Positions 46,581-58,800 of a DNA stretch of 64,000 nucleotides are shown piece after piece (the stretch's first letter is position 1; the number at the start of each line of letters is the position of its first letter). The position numbers were made by a program, and so were the translations under genes. Source of the stretch: Xiphydria camelus (taxonomy: Eukaryota; Arthropoda; Insecta; Hymenoptera; Xiphydriidae). A model generated the notes under the pieces. It made no database searches. It worked only from the letters and a program-made list of their open reading frames with translations, and was not told where the DNA came from. The stretch lies in assembly GCA_963678675.1 (NCBI GenBank), contig OY783192.1, positions 39,400,906-39,464,905 on the forward strand. The letters run 5' to 3'.

Positions 46581-47725
46581 GTGCCGGGCTGGTCTTCTTG
46601 GTCCGTTTGTAGGGGGCAGGTCCGTGCCCGTGGAGTGCTGAACCACTCTGCTCGGAAAGAGCGGGATCGGGAGATGAAGAGTTTTATTGCAGGTGGAGAA
46701 ATGAAAACTCTTAATCCAAGAATTAGGTGATCACCAATGAATTATATTTTAACACATAGTTGGAATATAATTTGTCGTTAAAAATCGGTATCTGAGTGCA
46801 CCTCGAGCGGCAAAGTGCATCCTTTTAAATCAAAAGTCCCCGCCTCTCGGTAACAACGGGGAACCAATCAAATACTCAGCGCTAATGTGGGGAACCAATC
46901 TGATGCTCGACGCTAGTCGTAGTCAAGGACTCTACTCCCACTTTCTTCGTCTACGCACAATGATCTAATCCACGCCCCACGCGTCCACGTGTGAAGAAAG
47001 TACGCATCGACCCTGACTCTGGCGCGCACAATTCCACGTACACCCGTGCTCACGGAATCTGTCGCTGGTGACTTTTTTTAAACCTTATTTTTAAACGTAC
47101 TAACCAGTGAACAATTAATTCTCATGCCCTCATTAGCTACGGTGACGTCTACTCTCGTTAATGAAAGCACGAGGATTGATTAATCATTGGTTAGTACGTT
47201 TAAAAATAACATTTAAAAAAAGTCACCAGCGACAGATTCCGTGAGCCCGGGTGTACTCGAAAGAAAACATGCCCTCATTGACCGTGGGTCTGCCGCGCAC
47301 GAACTCCCGCAATCCGAAGCGCGTATCGATAACAAATCTTATGCGCGCACGCCTACGTGACTCAAAGAAAGGAGAACTGTTCTTGCTAAGTAAATGAACT
47401 ACGACCTATCGGTCCGCGAAAGGGGATACCATATTTACAAACGGAGCTCGCAGCGGCCCGCGACTCAGATCCCCTGTCCATCACGCAATAAAGGTGTTTA
47501 TAATCTCGCGAATAGAAACCACGGTGGCCTGCGACTTATTTAACTTATCACGCAGTCTTCGACGTTCTCGTTCTTTCTCTCTATTACAATCCATCTATAC
47601 CCTACTTGCTTAATAAAATGACAATAATTAGAGGTTAATACAAAGAGTTTGAATGCGCCGCCAAAAATCTAGTAACTTCCAAAAGTTATGGGGATTTTAG
47701 GTCAAGTCTGGATGCAGACGCGACA
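46581..47725 (-). mobile_element. Solo LTR, subfamily B, reverse orientation, with MITE inside
   Basis: The reverse complement of the 32651-33586 LTR. It begins GTGCCGGGCTGGTCTTCTTG (lacking the last six LTR bases) and ends ...GGATGCAGACGCGACA. It is interrupted at 47042-47252 by a GTAC-type MITE. The sequence after it (GCCTACAGAAGG) resembles the continuation of the TTACG-hairpin MITE seen at 60704-60709, suggesting the LTR entered just at that MITE's end. Confidence 0.85.
47042..47252. mobile_element. GTAC-type foldback MITE, copy 2, inside LTR
   Basis: Arms ACCCGTGCTCACGGAATCTG and complement; 211 bp, opposite orientation to 39089-39299. Flanked by GTAC at 47038-47041 and 47253-47256; the uninterrupted LTR copies have one matching site (CACGCACTCG), so GTAC is a target duplication. 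Confidence 0.92.
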
Positions 47726-47753
47726 GCCTACAGAAGGGATCAATTTTGCATGT

Positions 47754-49599
47754 TGTCGCGTCTGCATCCAGACTTGACCTAAAATCCCCATAACTTTTGG
47801 AAGTTACTAGATTTTTGGCGGCGCATTCAAACTCTTTGTATTAACCTCTAATTATTGTCATTTTATTAAGCAAGTAGGGTATAGATGGATTGTAATAGAG
47901 AGAAAGAACGAGAACGTCGAAGACTGCGTGATAAGTTAAATAAGTCGCAGGCCACCGTGGTTTCTATTCGCGAGATTATAAACACCTTTATTGCGTGATG
48001 GACAGGGGATCTGAGTCGCGGGCCGCTGCGAGCTCCGTTTGTAAATATGGTATCACCTTTCGCGGACCGATAGGTCGTAGTTAATTTACCTAGCAAGAAC
48101 AGTTCTCCTTTCTTTGAGTCACGTAGGCGTGCGCTGTCACGTCTGTAGTCAGACTTAACTTAAAATCCCTATTTCCGGAAATTACTAGATCTGTGGCGGC
48201 GCATTTAAACGCTTTGTATTAACGTTTAATCATCATTGTTCATTAGGAAGTAAGGTATAGATGAAACGTAGTAGAGAGAAAGAACGAGAACGTCGGGGAC
48301 TGCGTGATAAGCTAAATAAGTCGCGGGTCACAGTGGTTTCTATTCGCGAGATTATAAACGCCTTCATTGAATGATAGACAGGGGATCTAAGCCGCAAGCC
48401 ACTGCGATCTCCGTTTATAAATATAGTATTTCCTTTCGTGAACCGAAGACTGCGATCTCCGTTTATAAATATGGTATTTCCTTTCACGAACCGATAGGCC
48501 ATAGTTTAGCTAGCGAGAACAGGTCCCCTTTCTTCGAGTCACGTAGGTGTGCGCGGATAAGTTTCCGTCATCGATTGCGTAAGACCGAGCGCGGTAGATC
48601 CATGGGGGTCGACGCGTTCTTTCTTCGCACGTGGACGCGTGGTGCGTGGATTACATCATCGTGCGTAGAGGGAGAAAGTGGGAGTGGAGTCCTTGACTTC
48701 GCCTAGAGCCGAGTATTAGATTGGTTCCCCACCGTTGCCGAAAGACGGGGACTTAGGATTTAAAAGGGTGCACTTTGCCGCTCGCGGGGCACTCAGATAA
48801 AGATTTATAACGCGACTTTATATTCGAAAATGTGCCAAAATATATTCGATTGGTGATCACCTCATTTCAAGAAAGAATAGTTTTCTTTCTACCTAAATAA
48901 AACTCTCCAGTTCCTGATCCGCCTCCTTTCAAGCAGAGTGGGTTAGCACTCCACGGGCACGGACCTGCCCCCTGGAATTGGACAAAGAAGACCAGCCCGG
49001 CACGCAACAGCGCGCATAAGATTTGTTATCGATACGCGCTTCGGATTGCGGGAGTTCGTGCGCGGTAGACCCACGGTTAATGAGGGCATGTTTTCTTTCG
49101 AGTGCGTGGGATTGTGCGCGCCAGAGTCAGGGTCGATGCGTGCTTTCTTCGCACGTGGACGCGTGGAGCGTGGATTAGATCATTGTGCGTAGACGAAGAA
49201 AGTGGGAGTAGAGTCCTTGACTACGACTAGCGTCGAGTATCAGATTGGTTCCCCACATTAGCGCTGAGTATTTGATTGGTTCCCCACATTAGCGCTGAGT
49301 ATTTGATTGGTTCCCCGTTGTTACCGAGAGGCGGAGACTTTTGATTTAAAAGGATGCACTTTGCCGCTCGAGGTGCACTCAGATACCGATTTATAACGAC
49401 AAATTATATTCCAACTATGTGTTAAAATATAATTCATTGGTGATCACCTAATTCTTGGATTAAGAGTTTTCCTTTCTCCACCTGCAATAAAACTCTTCAT
49501 CTCCCGATCCCGCTCTTTCCGAGCAGTGTGGTTCAGCACTCCACGGGCACGGACCTGCCCCCTACAAACGGACCAAGAAGACCAGCCCGGCACGCAACA
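47754..49599 (+). mobile_element. Solo LTR, subfamily B, interrupted by another LTR
   Basis: TGTCGCGTCTGCATCCAGAC...CACGCAACA, flanked by ATGT (47750-47753 and 49600-49603). The 3' half contains an extra tandem copy of a roughly 30-bp unit (GGTTCCCCACATTAGCGCTG) at about 49247-49307 that the 32651 copy has only once. It lies head-to-head with the reverse LTR at 46581-47725, only 28 bp apart. No internal retroelement region. Confidence 0.9.
48135..49009 (+). mobile_element. Solo LTR, subfamily A, nested (875 bp)
   Basis: TGTCACGTCTGTAGTCAGAC...CACGCAACA, flanked by GCGC (48131-48134 and 49010-49013). The intact subfamily B copy at 33030 reads GTGCGCGCATAAG at this point, so GCGC is a true target duplication. 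It contains a duplicated segment CGATCTCCGTTTATAAATAT (about 48403 and 48452). Confidence 0.92.
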
Positions 49600-49603
49600 A
49601 TGT

Positions 49604-49972
49604 CGAATGAGAATACTCACTTCACGTTCGACCAATTAGAGAAAGAAACCAAAAGCAGGTGGGCTCTCTGATTGGTTGGATGCTGCTCACTCAGTATTTT
49701 CACTAGATCTTAGTTACGATATCAGCCCCCAGATGGAGAATCACTGCCGCACAAAAGAGGGCGCCGTATCCGTTTCCGTTCCGGATGTCTCGTAGGATGT
49801 TAGTACTGTACCACCTATACCTATGTATGTGTGGTGGGGTTGAGCGGCACGGCCACAAGCGGCCCGTGTGACGCAACCATTTCTCGTTTACGGTTGAACG
49901 GTTTTGCCGGTGGGGGACTGTAGATTCTCCTTCTCGCCGTAATTTAATAATAAAACGTGGTATCGGTTGAAA
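49604..49972. other. Upstream region of C1QBP
   Basis: A short spacer between the LTR nest and the p32 start codon. It contains GAGAATACTCACTTCACGTTCGACC and a possible 5' UTR. No further feature is supported. Confidence 0.4.
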
Positions 49973-51450
49973 ATGAATAGCATAATGAGAAGCGCGTTGA
50001 GATTGCCAGCATTGAAGAGCTTGTCTGGGCCTATCGGAGTCACGGGAACGGCCAAGATACAATTTACGCGAACGCTCTGGAGCATGTGCAATCGGCCGGG
50101 TCGCCAAGTCGCACCAGTTATAACGGCCAAGTTTCGAAAACACTCGGAATTCTGTAGCTGTGGATGTCATCACGGTGTTCATACGAAAGGTATTTCAGAA
50201 TTGACTCTCTGCTTTTAAGGTTTTTAGGCGTATAACGTCTAAGCACGTGGCAATAACTATACGGAATATCGGTATTATTTCTCGAACGATCGCCTCTGCG
50301 TTCGGAGGTCGTTCGTTTGTCTATCGAGTCATGCCTACATATACCTATATAGCAATTAGTACGACGTATCTCACGAATCAATCAATCTGTTTGTATCGTA
50401 CGCTCATTAGCGGAGAAGGATCTAGTCGAATTTCTGGCGGAGGAAATAGTTGCGGAGAAGAAAGCGCAGAAGCTGAAGACGATTCCTACCAATATTGACG
50501 GTTTTGCGGTATCTCTCGATGGCGCCGAAGTTACGCTCGTTAAGAAACAAGACGACGAAACGTAAGGCGGAGTTCGACACTCGCTTTCGCCGAGAGAGCG
50601 TTGGACGAATTGGGGTGAAAAGGTTCGAATCAGTTTATCGTTACTTACAGAGTCACAATCAATTTTAACATAAATCACACCGTTGACGCTGACCCCGATC
50701 CCGAGATCGAGTCTCGCGACGATAAGCCAGACTTTGGAGAAATGAGCAGCAAGCCCAATTTTGAAGTGGATATAGTAAGGGGAGGGCAGACTCTCGGATT
50801 CACGTGCTCGTTCAACAGCGAAGCGGGTGCGTCCGGTGCCAATGATAACTACAGTAAGAATTAGCTCTCTTTCCCTCTCTTTCCTCCACAATTATTTTAT
50901 GTCCATAAGAAAGGGGTATGCGAAATATTGCCTATCCAAAGTGTTGAGTACGGAGTGGCGTATCAAAACTACTCCGATAGTTTACCTTTGGTAAATAAAG
51001 AGCTGCACCTTGAAAATTTCCACCTCTTTTGATATTAAAATGGGATGGTAGCATCGAGGTGTTACAATATCGATAGATAAGAATAAAATTTATTAATTTT
51101 CTTAAATTCTATCTACGATCGCTCTAGATGATATCTTCGGCATCGACGAGATCACTCTCTACGAGGGGGAGCACTCGGAAAAAGTCTACTCCGTGGCTGG
51201 AGACGTTATCGACGCCGTGAGTACTCCGATCTCCAAAGAGTATGCGACTTAAGGGAAGAGAAAGTAAAGTTATCCCCTCTTGTTCTCTTTTTCCGCGCAG
51301 TATCTATACGACTTGCTGATGAACTATCTGGAAGAGAAGGGGATTTCAAATGAATTGGCTGAGAAGCTGATCGATCTGAGCACAAATTATGAACATTCGG
51401 CGTACATCGGATTGTTGGAAGGACTCTCGAAATTTACTTCTGCAAAGTAA
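49973..51450 (+). CDS. C1QBP: Mitochondrial p32 / C1QBP (MAM33 family)
   Basis: Five exons: 49973-50189, 50411-50561, 50651-50853, 51128-51216 and 51301-51450, all in frame. A basic presequence (MNSIMRSALRLPALKSLSGP) and a CSCGCHHG cysteine cluster are followed by the mature protein: EKDLVEFLAEEIVAEKKAQK (coiled helix), GFAVSLDGAEVTLVKK, VTINFNINHTVDADPD, PNFEVDIV, LGFTCSF. It ends IFGIDEITLYEG, YLYDLLMNYLEEKGI and LLEGLSKFTSAK. This is the acidic doughnut-shaped trimer of the mitochondrial matrix, needed for mitochondrial translation and ribosome assembly and for splicing-factor interactions elsewhere. Length (about 269 residues) and motifs fit. No lesion seen. Confidence 0.95.
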
Positions 51451-51771
51451 ACAACGCCGTCGTATCTACGCCGATCGTACCGTTCCATAGAAGTTTGTCG
51501 CGTATATCTTACATTATAGGTTTTATTAATAAAAACGTATTAAGGTATATCGGCGATGTTTTTGCAACGACTGTACTACAGTGTGCGTTCGAGGAATTGA
51601 ATACCATCAATCAAGTACCTAGGATTTATCATACGTAGATTGTGGTGAAAATTTGTGGATAACTAATCACAAGTCGGTAAAGTAGTTTCCTAGAGCTTAC
51701 CGTACCTAGGTATGGGTTGGTACCTGCTCTGGTATATGTAACTACCTACCTACCTATACGGTAGGTAGGTA

Positions 51772-52043
51772 TACCGTATGTCCGTCTCTGTACTGGCCAG
51801 TTTGAAAGTTACCTTCGGATAGGCTTGGTCGGTAATCGAGACATTTATACCATAATTATAATTATTTTCGTAATTTCCATTATTCACAAATTCACAATTT
51901 CGAGGTTAGACGCCTCGATCTCCCGAATTGACATCAACTCTAACTGCCGACTCGACTTCTACCGTATTAAATGACTCGAGTACCGACCAAGCCTATCCGA
52001 AGGTAACTTTCAAACTGACCAGTACAGAGACGGACATACGGTA
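51772..52043. mobile_element. Inverted-repeat MITE, 272 bp
   Basis: Terminal arms of about 60 bp: TACCGTATGTCCGTCTCTGT... through GGATAGGCTTGGTCGGTA at the left and the complement ending CAGAGACGGACATACGGTA at the right. Only one or two mismatches are seen. The interior is AT-rich and non-coding. Confidence 0.88.
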
Positions 52044-52176
52044 CAAGTACGCGCCAATCTTTGAAGCGTGCAGCGAAGACCATACAAGAAATATCCTCGC
52101 AAACACGTTTTGCGTAGTCCAAATAAGCCCATATCGGAGAAGGTGGAAGCCATATCCTCCTTCGGGATCTCTTCTT

Positions 52177-52365
52177 CTATGAGATGATCCTCGGGTCGTC
52201 GTTCTCCGGGTGATCGAAACTTTCGGGCGGAACGAGAAAGAGTTCCTTAGGGCCGCAAACTTCGTGTGGCGAAATCCACTTTCGAACCACCAACACCTCA
52301 ATCGTCTCCCCCGGAATATTCCCCTCCTGAGGAATCAAGAATCTCGTTTCAACCCCGGTTTGCAT
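52177..52365 (-). CDS. Small open frame, possible gene fragment
   Basis: About 62 codons on the minus strand with coding-like composition (PQEGNIPGETIEVLVVRKWI, GPKELFLVPPESFDHPEND). It is preceded by no clear promoter or splice acceptor and has no recognised family. It may be a terminal exon of an undetected gene, a pseudogene fragment, or chance. Confidence 0.25.
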   Translation of the reverse strand: MQTGVETRFLIPQEGNIPGETIEVLVVRKWISPHEVCGPKELFLVPPESFDHPENDDPRIIS

Positions 52366-52738
52366 CACCGAATTCTCGTCATTTAATTCCCATTAATATT
52401 GAGCCGAATACCTATAAACCGTATGTATGTACGCATACCTACGTATAGGTGGTATATGCACACATGTACTTATGTATGTGAGGTATGCGCACAGTTCTCA
52501 GCGAATAGTACCTAAGTTACCGCGTAGAGTTTGTCAATTCTCTCTGCCGAATGCGAATTTCGTCAAATTAGTTCTGTGTCCGCGTAGACGTTGTAGAAGA
52601 AACCCCAGAGAATAGTTATATATCGTCTCCACATATATCGAGATCGTAAGTACAATGCAAGCTAACCTACCATGACAGTACGCTCAATTGAGGATGAAAT
52701 GTACGAATAGTAAGAGAATTGTAAATTTAGCATCGAGA

Positions 52739-55700
52739 ATGCCGAGCTCATATTTATACGCCATAAATAACGAAGGGCGTGTATTCGGTTTGTCGACCTC
52801 TGGTAGTATGTGGAGAGAATTCACGTATCTAGGACTCGAATTTAAGCAGCTATCCGCGGTACCTCACTTTGTATGGGCCATTGGCGGGGATCGTCAGGTT
52901 TATGTTCACGTACACGGCTTGGATGTGCCGATACGGATCAAGGAGGAAACTTACGAGAACGAAGTAAGTTCATCGAGGCGGAGAATTGTAGAGTTCAAAT
53001 GTAAGAGATTGGATAATTTTTGCGTTAATCCATCGCGTTCCAATTTTCAGCGTTGGCTACCTCTCGAGGGTTTTAGCGGAAGGCTCTTACCGACGGATCG
53101 ATATCACTTTTCGGATAGAGATGGTACCGTCGATCGCAGCAGAGATAAAGTGAAGCTACCCTCGATGGCTTGGCAGTGGGAAGGGGATTGGCATATCGAG
53201 ACCACTCTGGATGGCCAACCGTTGGACCACGATGTAAGTTTAAAGTCTCACAGAAGGTCAGCCTCGATCGATTTCCAGCCACTCGAATAATCGTCGGGTT
53301 CGCAGGGTTGGACGTACGCGGTCGACTTTCCAGCAACGTACACAACGAAGAAGCTGTGGAAATCCTGCGTCAGGAGACGCAAGTGGGTTCGTCGAAGGAG
53401 ATACAGCGCCATGAACTCGTGGTGCGCCATAGCGCCGCTTCATAAAGACCCGACAAAGGTAATGTGAACGTAGGCGCCGTACTGCTTATTCCACACTGGA
53501 AATTTCTCCGTGAAAAAACGTTATCGGAGCCTTGCGTGTATGCCGCAGGAACCCTTCATAGACGTGGCCATCGGTGGAAATCAAATACCTGGCGGTAATC
53601 CCGGTGGTTTGGTAGTCTGGGCGGTTACGGCTCACGCAAGGGTGAGTTGGTCGAGTCCTGCGCCACGTTCCCGGACAGCGGAAGGGGCGATCGCCCTTCG
53701 AAAGGTGGGTAACATCGGACATGCCCCTTTTGCTTCAGGTAATGTTCCGAGTGGGAGTGAGTACGACTTCTCCCGAGGGACAACGTTGGAGCGCAATTAA
53801 ATTGGCCACTGGTTACGAGGTATGCCAAATCAGCGTCGGGCTTGCCGGTCTTGTTTGGGCCGTATTAGCGAGCGGCAAGGCCATGGTGCGTACGGGAGTC
53901 ACCAGAGAGAATCCCATGGGTAGGTTGGAGTTACTTCCTCTCGTTGCGACTAAAATCGAAGCTCGAAACGCCATTTCCTCCGTCTAAGGCGAGGAGTGGG
54001 TCGAGGTCGAATCGCCAAAGACGAATCTACGAGTGGTACAAGTGAGCATTGGCATGGATGCCGTTTGGGCGGTAACGCACGACGGCGCCGTGTGGTTCCG
54101 GAAAGGTATCAAGGGTGAAATGTGTGGCGTTTGCGAGCAGTTGGCTACCGGTACCGGATGGGTGGACATGTTGAGCAGAATGGCTCTGGTATCCGTTTCT
54201 CCCAACGATCAGGTAAGTCGGAAAAGAGGAGAACTCAAACTCGCGATATTCAGAGTAAGGAATGACGCACGTACGTGGTATCCCATCCCTCCGAGTTCCG
54301 AGGTACGGGCATTCCGGGAAACGTCCCCGATCTTCCCCGAGGACTGATGCTATCGGCACGAGTGAGCGAATTGTAAAACCGGAGTCAGTCGGTGATTGGA
54401 TTATATCCAAATTGAAATGCGCTTATAGGTATCTCGCGTGAATTTCCTCGTAAATTTCTGTATTTATCCCGACAAAGGTATGGGCTATCGGTTACGACGA
54501 CCGGTGCTTGTACTATCGTACCGGTATTACTCCTTCGGAATTGACTGGGAAAAAGTGGAGATCTATTAGCGCGCCTCTTCAATTGAGCAGAGCTAGTAGT
54601 AACGCCAGTTTGTCTTCGAGCAATAGACACAGCGTATGCGGTACGCCGCAGCAGCAGCAGCATCAGCAGCGACATCAAAGTTGGGGCTCGTTGGTGAGTG
54701 CTTCGCGTGCGCGATGATCGAGTCAAAGCATTCTTTGCACGACTGCCGATAAGTATTCGACTCGTCGTAATTTAGAATCGGCCACACAGTACCAGCGACG
54801 GCACGGTATTGATTCGAGAATGGGTTGAACAATCGAGATCGGCACCAACACCTACGTCGCTCAAGTTGTGGCACCGATCGAATGACGGTACTTGTACAGA
54901 CAATCTCCAACGGCCGTCCTATCAAGAATCGTATCTCGAGGATTCCAAGAAACGGTAACGTCTGGTCCGATCGAGATGTAATAGGTAGAGCCCCGGTAAA
55001 GGTTGGCTCGATGATTCGACCGTAAATTTCTTCTCGCAATTTCCTTCACACAGGTCGGTAAGCTCAGTAAATACGAGTGATCTCACGGAAGCAAGCGTAG
55101 CCAATATAACGATATCCAACGAATCGCTGGCTAAAAGTGGAGAATCCATCGTAATCACAGGAAAAGGAATGAGCAGTACAATTAAGGTAGCGGATACCAT
55201 TCGATCGCGTATCCTTCGATCGTCATCACATTTTGGCCGCTCTAAATTCCGCAGGTCAATCCCGCTGCGTGGAGTCCCGTTCACTCGGTAGGTTCGATGG
55301 TGGGCGTCGAAGCTCATCCAGAAACCGATGGTAGTATATTCGACCCCGATTTGACAGCTGATTCCGGAGTGTACGGGGAAGACGAGAGTACAGCGGCTGT
55401 GTATTGGGCAGAATGCGACGCGTTGTGGTGTAAGGTAGAGGCTGGCGCGTGTGCGGTCGATCCGATGAATCCACCGAAATGGTATACAGTTTGTATACGT
55501 GTACACGATATCGCGACGACATGATCATTAAATCTCGCAAAGCTCGGGTAACGTGGTTTCCTCAATACAGGATCGCAGATGGGAATGGTAGCGTCAATGG
55601 AGAGCTCGCAGAGTCATGGAGGTTATACATTTTGGATGAATTGAGAAACAGGCTCAAAGGATTAGACTTTGATCTCACGATTTGTGATGCGGCAGTTGAG

Positions 55701-55764
55701 AGGTGAGTCGCGTCTAACTGCTAAAATATGACCGATCTTGTTCACACTGTGATGCTCGTCGTCC

Positions 55765-55801
<37 letters not shown>

Positions 55802-58800
55802 AGATCATCTTGGGTGAAAACTGGCGATGCGAGATGTAAGCTGAAAGGTAGCGTCCTGTACGAAGATTGCGTGTTGGAATTGGAATGGATCGGTAGCGAT
55901 AGCGGTGCTTTAGATTCTGGAACACTTACGATTTTGAATGCCGACGGTGCCGCTATCAGGGTAATCGCGTGTGTCGTATCGGGTGCCGTAGCTCGTCGCT
56001 GGCTCAGCCTCGATGGGATGACGCGCGTTAAGGTAACGTCATGTCTCCAGGTTCAATTTTCCGTATCGGAGATTATGTGCGTGGTATGCTGCAGCGAGCC
56101 AGGAAATCCTAGACTAGCCCTCCACACGCCTCGTTTGTCGCGTTCCAAGGACGTCAGATTGCAATTCGCCAGTGACACCGAAATGGAAGACTGGATTGGT
56201 CATCTCACGTCAGGTAGTAGCTGTGCATCAGCCGTCCACGAATTCACTGAGACGGCGACATGTTGTGATACGGGGAAGGGCCGTCGTTCTTTTCTTTTTT
56301 TTCTCTACAGTGACCTGTCAAATAAATAACGTGTATGGAAAGCCAGGTGCCAATTCGATTTGGACTACAACTGCGATGGGAGATGTCTTTGTATACGATC
56401 CAGCTATCGCAGAGGTGAGGAATCGAACAAATCCGTTCCCAGAGGGATAGCGATAAGTACAGTCCGCAGAGTCTCTCTCGATCGTTATCTTGCCTGCTAA
56501 TTCTAGGTTGCGGAAACAATACCGCGCACCGGAGTATCAATACGATCGGGAGATCCCAAAGTCAGAGCGTTTAATGTTTCGAGTTATTTCACAGGCCAAT
56601 CAACTTGCGAGGGGTATTTTCACGCAAGAGTTACTTGCCGGTGGAAGCGATCTACCGTTTGAAACTATCCTGCAAAACGGCTTTGGTCCTGGCAGCTCCC
56701 TGCACGTGTCAGTTTGCGTGCACGACGATGCCGATAGGTTAGTAATAACGTGTTGTCACGGAGAAATGTGAGCTGCGTATTGAAAAGAGAAGAAGAGGAG
56801 GAGGAGGAGGAGGAGGAGGAGGAGGAAGAGAGAGTTTCTTCTAATACAGCCGGATTTTCGCACAAAAACGACAGGATATCCTTCAATCTCGTTTGCTATA
56901 CGACGAGCTGTGTGAAGCAAAAAAATGTCGCAGCGGAAAGCCATGACGTGGCGCTTCACTTTAACCCACGCTTCGGTGATAATACCATAATAAGGAATAC
57001 GTACGCGAGTGGCCAGTGGGGGGACGAGGAAAGAGCCGGGGGTTGTCCGCTAAAGGCGGGCTCCGATTTCAAGCTGAGCATACTCTGCGAAAAATCGGGC
57101 TACCGAATTCTAATCGACGATGCGGAATACACACGTTATAGTCACAGATTGTCCCCTCAAAGTATAACGCATCTTCGAATCAAAGGGCTCATGACGTTAC
57201 ATCGTGTTTCCTATCACTCGACATCCGTACGTACGTGGGATCGAATACGCGGCCTCGTTTGGGAATCAGACGAACGAGTGAACTATAATCGACTTTGCAG
57301 ATAATCATCGAACCGATCGGAATGTTTTGGAGGCAGATGGGCGGTCACCTGAAAAAGGTTGAAACATGCAGCGCCGGAATAACTTGGGGTATCGGTTACG
57401 ATAACACAGCTTGGGTGTACACCGGTGGCTGGGGTGGCGCGAATCTCAAAGGTGCGTATATCTCGTCGCAACTCAGCAAGCGCGGATCATTCTTGGAACG
57501 ACAAATCGCGCAGCCGCAATTTTAGGTCTGGGGACTAGCAACACGGGTATACATTCGATGACCGATACGCATAATTACTTCGTATACGAGAATCAACGAT
57601 GGAATCCAGTTACCGGTTATACTTCACACGGATTGCCAACCGACAGATACATGTGGAGCGACGTCACGGGAAAGTACAAACGTACGCGCGAGCACACGAA
57701 ATTACTGTCTATGCATTGGCACTGGGTGAGTAGCAGCGCGCTTAAACTCGCACGATCCGAGTGGATGGAGGTGAAGAAGACGGTGATGATACGTCGCGCG
57801 CATTCCTCGATTCAAGATATCCGATTGGATCATCGACTTTCATACACCCGGCGGAGTCGATCGCGATGGATGGCAGTACGCGACAGATTTTCCATCGCAA
57901 TATCACGGAAAAAAACAGTTTACCGATTACGTTAGGAGAAGACGATGGTTTCGGAGGTGTCAGTTGACAACCAGCGGTCCGTGGCAAGAGTTGGGAAACA
58001 CAAAACTAGTGGACGTTTCCTTATACGTATGTATGCAAGCGCAAAGCACGTACTACCTTCCTTTCGCTCGTAGCGTAATGTAGCGTCGATCGTGAGACGC
58101 GTGATTGGTATTCATGTACACTTGTAATACACATCCTCGCACGGTCGACTCCAATCAAGGCACCGGGAGAAACTGGATCGGATCATCCCGTATACGTGTG
58201 GGCCATAGCTGCCAACGGCGAGGCACTATTTAGACGTGGAGTTTCGGAATCTTGTTCAATGGTACGTAGATATTTTCACTTATCAAATTGACACGCGGCG
58301 TAGCAAAATTCAACATTGCCAGGTCAACCTTTCCTCTCGTTTGCAAGGGGGTATCGTGGGAACACATACCGAGTGATCAACCCTTGGTAGGTATCTCGTG
58401 CGGACCAAACGGACTTGTTTGGGCAGTCGGAAAAGACGGATCTTCCTATTGGAGATTTGGTATCAACGCTGCGAAACCAACAGGTAATCCAGCCTGCGTA
58501 CACACTCGATCCGATCCCGCATCCTCGTCGGCGTCAAAGAAAGTGACACGAATGCAACATACGGCTCAGATTCTCGATGGTATTATTTCAGGCGAGGTAT
58601 GGCAAAATGTCGAGCCTCCATCGGGGGCTCATTTGAAACAAATTTCGGTAGGACAAGACGTGGTCTGGGCACTGGATACGACCGGTCGGCTGTCGGTGCG
58701 TCGCGAGATTCAAGCAACGGTATTTCCGGAAGGTACCTATTGGCAAACCTTGCCCGCTGTGCCCAATGATCCCATTCACATAGGTATGTACCAGAGTACC

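Noticed and set aside
46581..49599. One retrotransposon bounded by the two subfamily B LTRs
   Set aside because: The LTRs are in opposite orientation and only 28 bp apart.
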